Assembly (NCBI RefSeq): GCF_023078275.1 | Contig: NC_062981.1 | Span: 19,646,846-19,710,845 of the forward strand | DNA: 64,000 nt | Reading direction: 5' to 3' | From: Leguminivora glycinivorella | Lineage: Eukaryota > Arthropoda > Insecta > Lepidoptera > Tortricidae | Part shown: positions 1-10,459 of the stretch, in pieces | Position numbering within the stretch: the first letter of the stretch is position 1 | Layout of the letters: each line of letters starts with the position of its first letter | Made by a program: the position numbers and the translations under genes | Notes under the pieces: generated by a model | Databases searched by the model: none | What the model was told of the DNA's origin: nothing | Seen by the model: only the letters and a program-made list of their open reading frames with translations

Positions 1-135
1 TTCCTAAGACGCAATGATTTTTTCTTCCGCCTCAAAGCTCTATTTCCCATTGTTTTAAAGGAACGTAACCACGCGGAACAAACTGACACAGACCCGTCCT
101 CTGAAAGCGCCACCGCGCGACTGAAGAGGCCATAA
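1..135 (+). CDS. Possible C-terminal end of an unidentified gene entering from the left
   Basis: The first frame is open from base 1 for 44 codons and ends at TAA (133-135). The peptide is mixed hydrophobic then charged, ends in KRP, and does not look like simple repeat; base composition is richer in GC than the AT-rich sequence that follows. I recognise no family. It could be the last exon of a gene lying to the left, or a chance open frame of 132 bases. No start, splice acceptor or poly(A) signal can be checked from here. Confidence 0.28.
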   Translation, partial: FLRRNDFFFRLKALFPIVLKERNHAEQTDTDPSSESATARLKRP

Positions 136-1620
136 GTGCCATCGAAAATGTTTTGAGTTTCAAAAAAAATTCAAAAAATTTTTTTTTTTTGCAGAAACAT
201 GTTTAGTCACAGGTCTTAAAATTGGGTTCATAATTATTCCATCTTTCCTTTGCGGATTTGGTAGTATTTGGTAAATATTATATTATTTTGTTGACGCTAC
301 CAGCAGAAACTCATCAGATTCATCTAGATAATCTTATTACCTATATATTGAAGTAAAAAACAAGTCAAAAAAGTTTTTATCCTAGCTATGGGAACGATTT
401 ATTGTTAAAAGAAGAGGTAACTTTGGAGTCATTTTCTATCGAGCGAAGTTTTAATATTCATGTTGTTCAAATCCATAACATACTCACCAGATCCTGAAAT
501 TTAACATATATCGTTTTCAGATTTTTCCTTTGCGTTTTGCTATGTTTTTAACGGCTTCAAAAAACAAGTGCGCGCAGCGTCTACGGAAATATATCGCCAA
601 ATACAAAATGCAAATACTTTGGGTTTTTACCTATTTCAAATAAAAATATAAAATAGTTTTACAAAAAGGTATTTGAAATACAAAATGCAAAATAGGTATT
701 TTCAAAAACCTTTATTCAAATAAAATACTTTTTTGACATAAGGTAAAACTTTTACTTTTATTTAAAGATGTGTTTAAAACACAGAATCACCAGAAAGTCC
801 AGAAACCTGGCTTTATAAAATATAAATGGACTGTCTCCATGTTTTTTACATAATATTGTAAAAATCGAATGAAAGAGTTATATTGCAACATGTATGAAAT
901 ATGACAAAAAAAGTAGGTAATATTAATTAAGCATAAGACATTACAGCTGTACTAAATACTTTTCCCCGATTTTTCGATGTTTACGTCAGGGTGCTTTGGG
1001 ATTTTGCAACAAATCAGTTTGCAACAAAAAGTGACAAAAAGCATTTTGTATTTGGAAGTGGTAGAAAATGCAAAATACTTGTACTAAAAAGTATTTCAAA
1101 TAAAATACAAAATAGTTTTCGATAAAAGTATTTAAAATACCAAATACAAAATAGGTATTTTGTATTTCTATTTGAAATGCTTTTATTTAAAATAGTTAAC
1201 ATCTCTGGACTTGTACACCGTACAAGAGCAGTATCTGCTCCAGTGTAGTGTGTGCTCTTGTGAAGTCTTGTCCCATACCCCCCCGCCCCTTATGATGTTG
1301 CTCCCCCCCCAGACCTGGGGCTTCCTTAATCTATCTTCTGTCTTTATTTCTTTCATCAATTTCATTTACTCGTACTTTTAGTAGGTACTTATTGTAAAAA
1401 AAATGAAAATGAAAACTAAATATATTCATGTGCGCTAACGCTTACATAAATATTTAGCAGCATGTATTTACACCTATTATTGATTTCAAACGCAATAAAA
1501 AGAATTTGTTCAAAGAATTATCATGGACGCAGCGAAGATTGTTCGATCACGAATTAAGGCCTTCATTCGGGGATTACTGATATAATACCGAAGTGTTATA
1601 ATTATTCAATTCGATTTGAA
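136..1620. other. AT-rich intergenic sequence with diffuse repeats
   Basis: No gene seen. Two blocks (about 580-760 and 1040-1200) are built from many degenerate copies of a short motif around aaatacaaaat and ggtattt in both orientations, which suggests a decayed palindromic MITE. A short C/G-rich run lies at about 1278-1315. Confidence 0.5.
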
Positions 1621-2124
1621 TTATATTTTTTTCTACTCGTCGACTTTAATCTGTTAATTAGGACACCACAGACTAAACTATACGTGCTGACTTTTCAGTG
1701 TTGGATAGTCTTTGACACTTAGTCAACTATAATATTTCATTACACTTCACTTTAGTTAACTGAAAAAAAAAATCAAAAATAGAACTTCATAAAATGTCTA
1801 TACAAATTTGTGATACCTGGCAACTTTTTCTGCATCTGAAACACATTTTTTTTATTTATCGCGTTATTGACCAATCAGAGACGGTTATTACAAACAATTG
1901 GTTGCCAGGTAATTCGATGTTGATACAACGGTGAACGACGCTATTAAGTTAAAATAAAATTGAATGATGATGACTCATAGAAAAAGTATTGTATACAATA
2001 GTGATATAATTAAGCTTTTCACTCTCGTACCGTACTATTAGGCCACTCAGCAAGCTTCGTGGCCTAAACATGGTCCTCGACTGAAAAGCTTTGTATTATA
2101 TCACGATTGTGTAAAATACTATTA
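1620..2124. repeat. Dispersed repeat, copy 1, ending in an inverted-repeat element
   Basis: This segment matches 42,611-42,935 over several blocks (for example the block with accacagactaaacta and the block with gatacctggcaa). Its right part, about 1984-2124, is an imperfect inverted repeat: tattgtatacaatagtgata on the left mirrors tatcacgattgtgtaaaata on the right. The two copies are in direct orientation. Confidence 0.6.
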
Positions 2125-2483
2125 TGGCCGTGACACATATGGCCGAATGTCTCAGGCAATAGCGGCGAATGCAGAGGAACCTGGTTCGATTCTAGACTGG
2201 ACACACACACTGGACACTTTGGGCGACTGGAGGCGGTTACTTTTATTACGTTTTATTGGTTTTTTTTTGCGACCAGTCTGGCTCGTTCGGTAGTGACGCT
2301 GCCTGCTAAGCCGCGGTCCTGGGTTCGAATCCCGGTAAGGACATTTATTTGTGTGACGAGCACAGATATATGTTCCTGAGTTATGGATGTTTTCTATGTA
2401 CACCGGGTGCCCGGTAATTAATGGACAACCTTTTATGGTTCTGGTTGGTGTCTTGGTGGTCCAAGAGGGCACCTTATACTGCG

Positions 2484-2650
2484 TGCGTAGCCGAATGGCA
2501 TTTCTCCGACGCCAAACGAAAACGAAACGCCACGCCAGTTAGTGTGGCTCTGTCGCGCCAATACGCACGAGCGATAGAGATAGATATCTACTAGCGTTTC
2601 GTTTCGTGAGCGTTTCGTGAGCGTTTGTGCCATTCGGCTACGCACCCTGG
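2484..2650. mobile_element. MITE of the gtagccgaatggca family, copy 1
   Basis: The terminal inverted repeats are gtagccgaatggca and tgccattcggctac. The body contains the internal landmarks agcgatagagatagatat and gtttcgtgagcgtttcgtg. It sits inside the TA-flanked MITE and interrupts the palindromic pair ccttatactgg/ccagtataagg of that host element. The other copies are at 3178-3332, 7085-7690 and 8112-8252. Confidence 0.7.
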
Positions 2651-2668
2651 TCCAGAAAATCGACATTA

Positions 2669-2816
2669 ACGGCCCAGCCACGACATTGGTCTAAGCGCGG
2701 CAGCGGTGAGCGGCGGCCATACATTGGAGCGAGACACAGCGATGGGACTTTTCATTCGCACGTATGGCTGCCGCTCACCGCTGTCGCGCTTAGACCAATG
2801 TCGTGGCTGGGCCGTA
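2669..2816. repeat. Long hairpin element
   Basis: The arm starting ggcccagccacgacattgg (about 2672-2722) is mirrored by ccaatgtcgtggctgggcc (about 2762-2814), a stem of about 50 bp with a loop of about 40 bp. It lies in the centre of the TA-flanked MITE. It is probably a foldback MITE of its own. Confidence 0.7.
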
Positions 2817-3177
2817 AGGTTTAAGGGTTAATACTACCTAAAATTTAAAAAAAGTGTGAAAATCTCGAAAACCAGGCGACTTTTACTAAACCTTAAAGTA
2901 GATTTTCTGGACCAGTATAAGGTGCCCTCTTGGTGGTTTTAAGGTTGTCCATTAATTACCGGGCACCCTGTATAAGTATGTATTTATTTATTTAAGTATG
3001 TATATCGTCGCTTAGCACCCATAGTACAAGCTTTGCTTAGTTTGGGGCTAAGTTGATCTGTGTAAGGTGTCCCCAATATTTATTTATTTTATTTATTAAG
3101 TAGGTATATGGATTTTAAGTTCTTCATCCCAATTAGGCTTAAATTAGCAAATAAGTAAGGTGTTATTAACACCTCTG

Positions 3178-3332
3178 GCCCCGTAGCCGAATGGCATTTC
3201 TCCGACGCCAAACGAAAGCGATACGCCGCTGGCTCTGTCGCGCCAATACGCAAGCGCGATAGAGATAGATATCTACTAGCGCTTCGTTTCGTGAGCGTTT
3301 CGTGAGCGATTGTGCCATTCGGCTAGCCACCC
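3178..3332. mobile_element. MITE of the gtagccgaatggca family, copy 2
   Basis: Same termini and body landmarks as at 2484-2650 (gtagccgaatggcatttctc at the left end, gccattcggcta at the right end), about 155 bp. Confidence 0.7.
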
Positions 3333-3495
3333 TGGAGTTCCAAGCATCCGTAGGCAACGGTGACTGCTTAACATCGCCTGATAGTAAGCCCCGGGGCTGA
3401 TGCTTGTTTGCCACCATGTGGTATAAAAAAATAGTTATTTGTTTTACAAGGCGGCAAAGTTGTTGTTCAACCACACGTGCCAATATTGATACCCG

Positions 3496-3842
3496 AGCAA
3501 GCGAAAGATTCCAATATTGAACCTCGAGCGTAGCGAGGGGTTCAAAAAGTGGAATCTTGAGCGTTGCGAGGGTTTCAAGGCACGTAGGTTAAACAAACTT
3601 TGCCACCGAGAGAAACACAACATTTTTCACCACACCAATACAAACAAAATACTGACTAAACATCAAACTAAATCAAATCCAGCAATTTATTCAATATTTA
3701 TGATTCAAAATAATTATTTATAGGTAAATTCTACCAGCCAGCTCAAGGCATTGTATGAAATTACTATGCACTCTTGTGGATAAAATGCAATTTTGCTAAC
3801 AGTTTTCGAATAGCAAAATTGATCTTTACCAGTTGGTGTGGT
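3496..3842. repeat. Dispersed repeat, copy 1
   Basis: Starts with an imperfect tandem of about 30 bp (gaacctcgagcgtagcgagg, then a second version). From about 3581 it matches 19,934-20,162 (landmarks ttaaacaaactttgccaccg, cactcttgtggataaaatgc, ggtgtggtgaaa). No coding capacity recognised. Confidence 0.6.
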
Positions 3843-3924
3843 GAAAAACAATAAAACTACGAGTAAAACATGGCTTTTGCCAAAAGAAAATAACCAACTA
3901 CTCCAAATAACTATTATGTGTAGA

Positions 3925-4018
3925 CTAGCTTTTGCCCGCGGCTTCGCTCGAGTTAAATTTAAAAATTTCGGAATGCTCCATACAAACTTCCACCACCCCC
4001 CCCCCCCCCCCCACTTAA
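3925..4018 (-). mobile_element. 3' end fragment of a LINE/SINE-type repeat with poly(C)
   Basis: Contains gcccgcggcttcgctcg, the complement of the tail seen at 63,500-63,530, followed by a run of about 18 C. The related copies at 29,229-29,455 and 63,355-63,537 are longer. Only the terminal part is present here. Confidence 0.5.
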
Positions 4019-4566
4019 GAAATATGTAAAGTCCGGCCTGTTACGTAAAGCATAATACTACACTGTTCAAGAATATATCAATGATAAAAATGCATGGCCT
4101 TCTATAACTAAAACTTAATGAATTAATAATTAATGATATAATATTTATAATATATTAGAAGCAAATTTCATAGGTTAATTGTTAAGTTATATTGTTTCTG
4201 TAAATTTGTTATTTAATTTTTAATTTAATTTTAATGTAATTTTGACGATTCGAAAGAGGTTGTAAAAGCCTACTTGAATAAACGATATCTTATCTTATAT
4301 AATATTCATTTTGAAAGTTTTTGCTACCGCGAACACTCGTTTTATTTCCAAGAACGGTTTTTAACCTAAGGTACAAGGTTCCTGCTTAATATATTCCATT
4401 GAATGTCATAATTCATTTCATTAACCACTGGCATTTCATGACAAACACGAAACTTCTTAGTATTTCCTTAAAAGGCGCAAAATAGTCGACAAATGACTTA
4501 CAATGAAATATTTATCTCATTAATGGCAATAGTGTAGTAACCATTGAAACAAAAACTTATCCCTTC
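4019..4566. other. AT-rich intergenic stretch
   Basis: No gene, repeat unit or RNA recognised on either strand. Confidence 0.4.
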
Positions 4567-4700
4567 TACATACATACATACATACAATCACGCCTGTATC
4601 CCATGAAGGGGTAGGCAGAGCACATGAAACTACTCAAGTTTCAGTGCCACTCGTGGCAAATAAGGGGTTGACAGAAAACGAAATTGTGACATTGCAGCAT
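4567..4700 (-). mobile_element. Lepidopteran SINE (family D), partial
   Basis: Minus-strand copy of the family that is complete at 23,602-23,850: the (catacata)n end, gtatcccatgaaggggtagg and gccactcgtggcaaataagg are all present. The gtggtgacgggttaag head is missing. Confidence 0.7.
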
Positions 4701-4880
4701 CGAGGACATACCCAATAGAGTGGTAATATGGGGCTGTCCGTCTGCGCAACGGATATGTGATTTGTCACTTATAAATGTTAGCGCACGCTCTCACTAAAAC
4801 AGTACAAAACCAGTATTGGATCCGTGCGTACGTCTCTGCGAATTACGAAATAAATTATAGTTTGTTTTACTATTATTATA

Positions 4881-4960
4881 ATGGCGTGCTGTTCTATTCA
4901 GTTTTGTAGAAAAAACAGCAAAACATCTGACTTTAAAACATAAGGAATAACTTTTCATCG
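4881..4960 (+). pseudogene. Decayed first exon of a THAP-type zinc-finger gene
   Basis: An ATG at 4881 opens a short frame whose peptide starts MACCSIQFCRKNSK and, after one in-frame TAA at 4941-4943, continues GITFHR before a splice donor-like GTATGT at 4961. The spacing C-x(4)-C near the start followed by an ITFHR-like segment is the beginning of the C2CH THAP DNA-binding domain, found in P-element-type transposases and their domesticated relatives. The AVPTAL-type C-terminal end of the domain and downstream exons are not visible, so this is a fragment or dead copy. The THAP reading rests on a short match. Confidence 0.4.
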
Positions 4961-5924
4961 GTATGTTACGATTTTAAATTATAAACTACTTTATATTAAA
5001 TTTTGTCCGGAGGCCAAGTTAAACTGGACAACAAAAGTGAAAGGTGATGACGCAGGCTAGACGTATGTCGTTATTTCTTGCTTCCACGTAACTCAATTCA
5101 CATCACACCATCTCTTTCCAGTCTGCACTAGTGTTGTACATGCTTAATTTATAGCATCAAGTGGTGTATCGATATTTAAGTAATGAGTAAGGAATATTAT
5201 TGTGTGTACCTACTACATAATGATCACACTCTATTTAAATAAAGAAACGAGAAAGTTATCTTGCACTAATGTTTGCATTAATGGTTTATGTCGAATATTT
5301 GTATATAATCGATTATGTTAAGCTTGATTGATTATATTAATGTATAAGGTACCTAATTCTTAGATATGTTTTGGGTATATTTAGGTGACACGATTTCGCA
5401 AAATCTCTATCTGATATATGTATTAATTTAAATATTACGTTCAAGTAATTTGTACAATAATAAATTGCTATTTAAATCGAAATAAAAAACACAACTTGAG
5501 AAACTCGAAGATACATAATTAGGGATAGGAAAATTTCATAACTTTTACTTAAAATAATTATAATCTGATTATTATACCATTTTTACTTCCAAGAAAATAT
5601 AGTTTTTTGTATACCGTGTTTTATACTAATAATAATATATAGTAGTATGTAATAGATTTCTGCTCCACCGTGTGTGCATGCAATGTTACGGACTTTTGGG
5701 GCTTGCACACACGGTGGTGCATAAAGCGCGTAAGGGGTTAAAATATCCTTATCGATAAACCTTACTTACGCACTACCTCATCCCTAGCACCTATTACTTG
5801 ACCTTGTATCAGCCAATGGCAGCGCAGTGAGAGGGGATATGTGTAGCAGCGAGTTGGCGGAATCGTTCTCGAACAAATTAAATAACATTTCTGCTCTATT
5901 AGGGTATGTACTCGATGCATTGCA
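4961..5924. other. AT-rich intergenic stretch with one hairpin
   Basis: No gene recognised. At about 5664-5718, caccgtgtgtgcatgc is mirrored by gcttgcacacacggtg, a stem of about 16 bp. Confidence 0.45.
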
Positions 5925-6066
5925 GTGACAGGTTGCCAGCCTCTCGCCTACGCCACAATTTAACCCATATCCACACATATACATATAACCACAGTCGCCT
6001 TCTACGACACCCACGGGAAGAAAGGGGGTGGTGAAATTCTTAACCCGTCACCACACGGGAAAACCC
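5925..6066 (-). mobile_element. SINE family D, second partial copy
   Basis: Minus-strand match to the head part of the family: gacaggttgccagcctctcg, gtcgccttctacgacaccc and cttaacccgtcaccacacgg. The 3' tail with catgggatacagg is missing. Confidence 0.7.
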
Positions 6067-6635
6067 CTTCCCTCCCTGTCAATGAAAAACCAAAGTACCT
6101 AGTAACTATTTATGTACGGCGTGTTCCTGATTACATTACAGACTCGTACTCGTAAGTCCTGGCGTACTTGTACAGCTACAAATGAAATTACATGTAAATT
6201 TTTTATTTCATAGGCTAGTTTTCTATACATACAATAAAATATTTTAATGCAGTGCACGAAATAAAACACCACATAATTAGAAGAAAAACATGGACAGTAT
6301 AGTTATGTTTAAACATAATTTCTATTTAATAAGTCAAAGAAAAAGATATAAAGTAAATGAATTGACCGTGACGTCACTCCTCAGTATTTCATAGTAATTC
6401 CCTATATTAGCGAATCGTTTTGACAGTTCTTAAAAAGAAGCTGATTTGACTAGTAGGAAACTAGTTATTATTAGTTTTGAACTCTTATAGAAATACAAGA
6501 AAGTTGCAAATTCAAAATCGGAAATATTGGCCTTACGATATGACTAAAATATAATGAACTTTTCTGGATTTAATTAACCTAGTACATTATAAACTGAAAT
6601 AGATACCATACACTAAAGAAAAAGCGATCAAGCCC
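6067..6635. other. Intergenic stretch, nothing recognised
   Basis: AT-rich; no open frame, repeat or RNA that I can support. Confidence 0.4.
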
Positions 6636-6725
6636 ACTGGTGGCGAAGCCGGGAATCGAACCCGGGTCTCCAGCTAACGCGGCTGACGTGTTCGACCGCT
6701 ACACCACCCCGACCGCCGAGGTACC
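6636..6725 (-). mobile_element. tRNA-like SINE (family B), copy 1
   Basis: On the minus strand the segment has an A-box-like ggtgtagcggtc and a perfect B-box ggttcgattccc, and ends in gccaccagtgggcttgatcg, exactly as the plus-strand copy at 56,633-56,740 does. The shared sequence downstream of the tRNA-like part shows a SINE and not a tRNA gene. A complete cloverleaf with an unambiguous anticodon could not be drawn. Confidence 0.6.
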
Positions 6726-7084
6726 CGTCGAAATTTCTCTAGTGTATGTTATCTCTAACCTAGTACAATTAAAACAACTGAACACGTATTGACAATTTGA
6801 TCCCATATCCTTCACTTGATTATGTATTATAAAATTGACAAATATTAATTGGAGCTAGCAAACTGAGCATCAACCAAAGGTGTGGCATCATAAGCTAGTG
6901 TATGTATTCTTGATTTTTCCGTGATAATTGTTTTCTTAGTCTTAATTTGTCTTACACGGAGTTATTTATGTATTTGTACAGTCTCCATCTTGATATATTT
7001 GAGCGGCCGGGGCGCGCAAAAATACCTGAACACGGCTTATCGCCTTGACAGTACAGGCGTGTTCAGATATTTGTGACCAAACCG

Positions 7085-7690
7085 AAGGCACAAACGCTCA
7101 CGAAACGCTCACGATAATAGCCGCCGTTAGACAGTCGCTCTATCGCGCGTTCCCGGAGCGTACAGTACCTACTTTGCGATTGCGTGTTGTTAGCTTTTAA
7201 GGTTCACGTTCTTTCGCGCGTGATTGCGCGTCGAAGTTTTTGAGAACAGAAAGAGCGTGCGTGTAAAGGCTAATCGTGCGCGATAGACCGCGTTATTATT
7301 GTTTATTGTTATTAATAGTATCGATTTGTAAAGAGCAAGTAATTCAACCACTAATTCTTTAGTCCACGAGCGTATGTCCGCCATGTTGCGCGCGCGAATG
7401 AACGTACGTGTAAAGACAACCTCAACCACGCGATTGTGCGCCCGCTCCATTGCGCGGTCTTTCCCTTCCCGTCCCTTCGGCGTTACACGCGCATTCTTTC
7501 ACAGTTTTCACACGCGATTGCTGTATTGTATCACGCGCGATAGAGCGTCTGTGTAAAGGCGGCCAATATCCCTTTCATAGCTATCTATCTCTGTCGCTCT
7601 TGCGTATTGGCGTGAGAGAGCCAGACCACATTTCTGCGGCGTTTCGGTGGCGTTTCGCGTCGCAGAAATGCCATTCGGCTACGCGTCCTG
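7085..7690. mobile_element. gtagccgaatggca MITE, copy 3, split by another foldback
   Basis: The outer ends belong to the family (gcacaaacgctcacgaaacg at the left, gaaatgccattcggctacgc at the right). About 7118-7568 is a different inverted-repeat element whose arms share cgctctatcgcgcg and a ggcggcc-type end, with several gcgcg-rich internal palindromes. Open frames here are by-products of GC-rich repeat. Confidence 0.55.
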
Positions 7691-8111
7691 ATGGCGACTG
7701 TACCTATTTACTTATCTTGTTAGTTTAGTATCACCAGCGGCTTATTTCAGGTGATGTAAAAATAAACAAGATACATGAAAAAATCCACATCACCGCTAGA
7801 TTGCAACATTGCAAATGACGCATGATGATTCGACTGGGGATGATAATTTGATACTTAAAAATTTTCCGACTGACGCATACTTATGTTCGCAAAATATAAA
7901 AAAATGTATGAAGTAAAAAAAATAAAAAATATATAAAAACTACACTTTTTAGGGATTTTTTAAAACATTACATCATCAGTGTCTATTAAATAGATTCCAT
8001 CAAATACAGTAAGACAACATATTACCTCAAATCCATACTAGCCAAGATGTAATGGTCTGTCTGAAGTCAGTGTCAAGATTATAAAACATATTTAGGAAAT
8101 GTGAGGAATCA
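7691..8111. other. Intergenic stretch, nothing recognised
   Basis: AT-rich; no gene or repeat that I can name. Confidence 0.4.
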
Positions 8112-8252
8112 GGCCCCGTAGCCGAATGGCATTTCTGCGATCTGAAACGCCGCAGAAATGTAGTCTGGCTCTGTCGCGTCAATCCCCAAGAGCGATAGAG
8201 ATAGATAGCTACGAAATATAATCGTGAGCGTTTGTGCATTCGGCTACGCACA
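8112..8252. mobile_element. gtagccgaatggca MITE, copy 4
   Basis: Left end gtagccgaatggcatttctg, internal agcgatagagatagatag, right end gcattcggctacgcac. About 140 bp, slightly decayed. Confidence 0.65.
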
Positions 8253-8983
8253 TAGGAATAGGGGACTTATATTGGTCATATACTAGAAGGTGAAATAAAT
8301 GGGGGGCCGAACAAGCTAATATGCAGACATTAAACGTCGATACTAACCTTATCTCATTTGTTTCATCCTTGAGAAAATTAGGAAGGAAGGAAGGAAGGCT
8401 CTTAGTTTTAGTTCATAGTTTGTATTTTGTAGGTAGTTAGCATGGGGTCTCATCCGGAACAGTGCAAAATTATTTCCAAATAGAAGTCATAGATGGCGCC
8501 AAGTGTCACGATTGACGATTATTATTTTTTTATCAAATAGATTTAAAGGTATTTGAAGCGTCATAAATTAAGTACATTATAAATTAAATACAAACATCGA
8601 TGACAACACAAATTTAATGCATTATTTTAGAAATTTTCAAAGAAATAATATCACGTAATATATTGCTACTGACTATGACGCAACAACGTGAACAACCTGC
8701 GCGGGCTGCGCGCGACAGTATCGAGCTACCTAAATTTTATTGCATATTGTCACTAGATGGAGCTGCCACTATCTACAGTATTATACTGCCAACGAAACGG
8801 TGCGATTGTGTGCGTTCCGTTCATTGAGATATATGTACTACGTACTATAGGCGACGTTGCCAGACGGAAACTCTGCACAAGCTGACAAATGCGCGGAGTG
8901 CGCGAAGCGGTAATTTACGCGTAGAGTAGTAAGTCCACCATCAGATGTGATACATTATTATATTCCGCCTGTCAAAATTATTT
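8253..8983. other. Intergenic stretch, nothing firmly recognised
   Basis: No open frames of note. It contains the phrases atagatggcgcc and actagatggagctgcc that recur in diverged repeats elsewhere in the window (40,760; 49,900), so it is probably old repeat. Confidence 0.35.
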
Positions 8984-9125
8984 ATTTATTTATTTACAAC
9001 TTAAAAAATACAAAGTAAGCGATCACTGCCGCCCATGGACACCCGAAACACCAGGGGTGTTGGAGGTGCATTGCCGGCCTTTAAGATGGGTGTACGCTCT
9101 TTTCTTGAAGATTTATCTTCTTCTT
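8984..9125. repeat. Fragment of a dispersed retroelement 3' region
   Basis: Begins with (TTTA)n, then a GC-richer block with gcccatggacacccgaaaca and gcattgccggcctttaagat. The (TTTA)n edge and isolated GC-rich block resemble a truncated LINE 3' end read on the minus strand; the assignment is tentative. Confidence 0.35.
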
Positions 9126-9164
9126 TAAAATACAAATATATACTTATATATAATAAATATCTGG

Positions 9165-9546
9165 GCGACCGAGCTTCGCTCGGTTCTATATTAATATATC
9201 ACGTCTTTAGATAAAAAAAAAACTCTTATAAATACAAAAACAAAAAAAAAAGACAAAAAACAAAAACTTAATTTCTGGCCGGGATTCGAAACCCTGACAC
9301 CTACGATCTATCTGCGTACATTAGACCGACCTCGTGCGACTGAGCTACGCGAAATCGATGCGCGCGCGGCGAAATTAAGGACCATATTTTACGTTTACTA
9401 ATGCGAAAGAAAAACTCAAGAAAACTCGAAAATTCGCGTTTTCCGGGATCTAAGGCTACGCTAGATCGATTTTTCACCCCCGAAAACCCCCACAAAACAA
9501 ATTTCAGCGAAATCGTTAGAGCGGTTTCCGAGATCGTCGGTATATA

Positions 9547-9577
<31 letters not shown>

Positions 9578-9612
9578 ATATACAAGAATTGCTCGTTTAA
9601 TAGTATAAGATA
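9165..9612 (-). mobile_element. Composite tRNA-headed repeat (family C), copy 1
   Basis: On the minus strand a tRNA-like segment with gtagctcagtcgcac and ggtttcgaatccc (about 9280-9350) is embedded between an upstream block (ccgctctaacgatttcgctg) and a hairpin end (accgagcttcgctcggt at 9168-9184). The plus-strand right end is (TAAA)n at about 9547-9580. A second, highly similar copy in the same orientation lies at 14,042-14,525. Confidence 0.65.
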
Positions 9613-9819
9613 TATATATAGTGCGGTCAGTTTTTTTGGACAAAGCGTATCCATTGTTCTCTTTTTAACACGCTTTTATTAGGTCGTCGTGTATGTAACT
9701 ATGTATGTAATGGAATCTAAGGAAGCTAATTTAACCATCTTCCAGGAGTCGTAGCGTAATGAAAATTGGCAGCTATATGTAGTTCCGATGACAATACAAT
9801 AATATGGTACTGTTGAGCT

Positions 9820-10447
9820 GATCTGATGATGGAGCCGGAAGATATGAACTGGAACTACATGATGGAACATCGTATCATAGCTGTTTTTGGGTTTCTTAGA
9901 AAAGTCTTGTAATGAACTTTGACTACGATAAGGTTTCAAGGTCTGATGATGGAGCCGGAAGATATGAACTGGAACTACATGATGGAACATCGTATCATAG
10001 CTGTTTTTGGGCTTCTTAGGAAAGTCTTGTAATGAACTTTGACTACAATTAGGTTTCAAGGTCTGATGATGGAGCCGGAAGATATGAGCTGGAACTACAT
10101 GATGGAACATCGTATCATAGCTGTTTTTGGGCTTCTTAGAAAAGTCTTGTAATGAACTTTGACTACGATTAGGTTTCAAGGTCTGATGATCGAGCCGGAA
10201 GATATGAACTGGAACTACATGATGGAACATCGTATCATAGCTGTTTTTGGGCTTCTTAGAAAAGTCTTGTAATGAACTTTGACTACGATTAGGTTTCAAG
10301 GTCTGATGATGGAGCCGGAAGATATGAACTGGAACTACATGATGGAACAGGGTATCATAGCTGTTTTTGGGCTTCTTAGAAAAGTCTTGTAATGAACTAT
10401 GACTACGATTAGGTTTCAAGGCCTGATGATGGTGCCGGAAGATAAGA
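9820..10447 (-). repeat. 120-bp tandem array, left arm
   Basis: Five full copies plus a partial copy of an exactly 120-bp unit; landmarks gatgatggagccggaagata and catcgtatcatagctg recur every 120 bases from 9825 to 10,430. Copies differ at a few positions only. Because 120 is a multiple of three, a minus-strand frame stays open through the array (40 residues per unit) into the terminal sequence near 9679. I treat that frame as non-coding unless transcription is shown. Confidence 0.9.
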
Positions 10448-10459
10448 ACAGAAAAAAAA

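Larger units (their letters stand above)
2401..2970. mobile_element. TA-flanked MITE (Tc1/mariner-like) inside the SINE
   Basis: The ends are near-perfect inverted repeats: GGTGCCCGGTAATTAATGG on the left and its complement on the right. TA is duplicated on both sides (2399-2400 and 2971-2972). Removing the element joins the SINE as ctatgTAtaagta, as in other copies. The 2-bp TA duplication is the Tc1/mariner signature; no transposase is present, so it is non-autonomous. Confidence 0.75.
2269..3085 (+). mobile_element. tRNA-derived SINE (family A), split by a later insertion
   Basis: The head, 2269-2400, contains a tRNA-like pol III promoter with the B-box ggttcgaatccc, followed by the family-specific body (gacgagcacagatat, atggatgttttctatg). 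The body resumes at about 2971 and runs to about 3085 (atatcgtcgcttagcacc, gatctgtgtaaggtgtcc). Bases 2401-2970 are a separate element inserted at TA. Other copies lie at 20,690-20,935, 29,741-30,465 and 43,203-43,437. It is not a functional tRNA gene: the acceptor stem is absent and the tail is SINE-like. Confidence 0.8.

Noticed and set aside
1014..1202. Small AT-rich ORF rich in F, I and L
   Set aside because: Low-complexity translation of a degenerate aaatac repeat.
2280..2345. Functional tRNA genes (also 6636-6715, 9280-9350, 29,750-29,815, 43,380-43,437, 56,633-56,706)
   Set aside because: They have A and B boxes but are continuous with SINE bodies or tails shared between copies and lack clear complete acceptor stems.
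9301..9654. ORFs with YLFIYLFIYLFIYL
   Set aside because: Translation of (TAAA)n in the family C repeat; the same occurs at 14,188-14,499.
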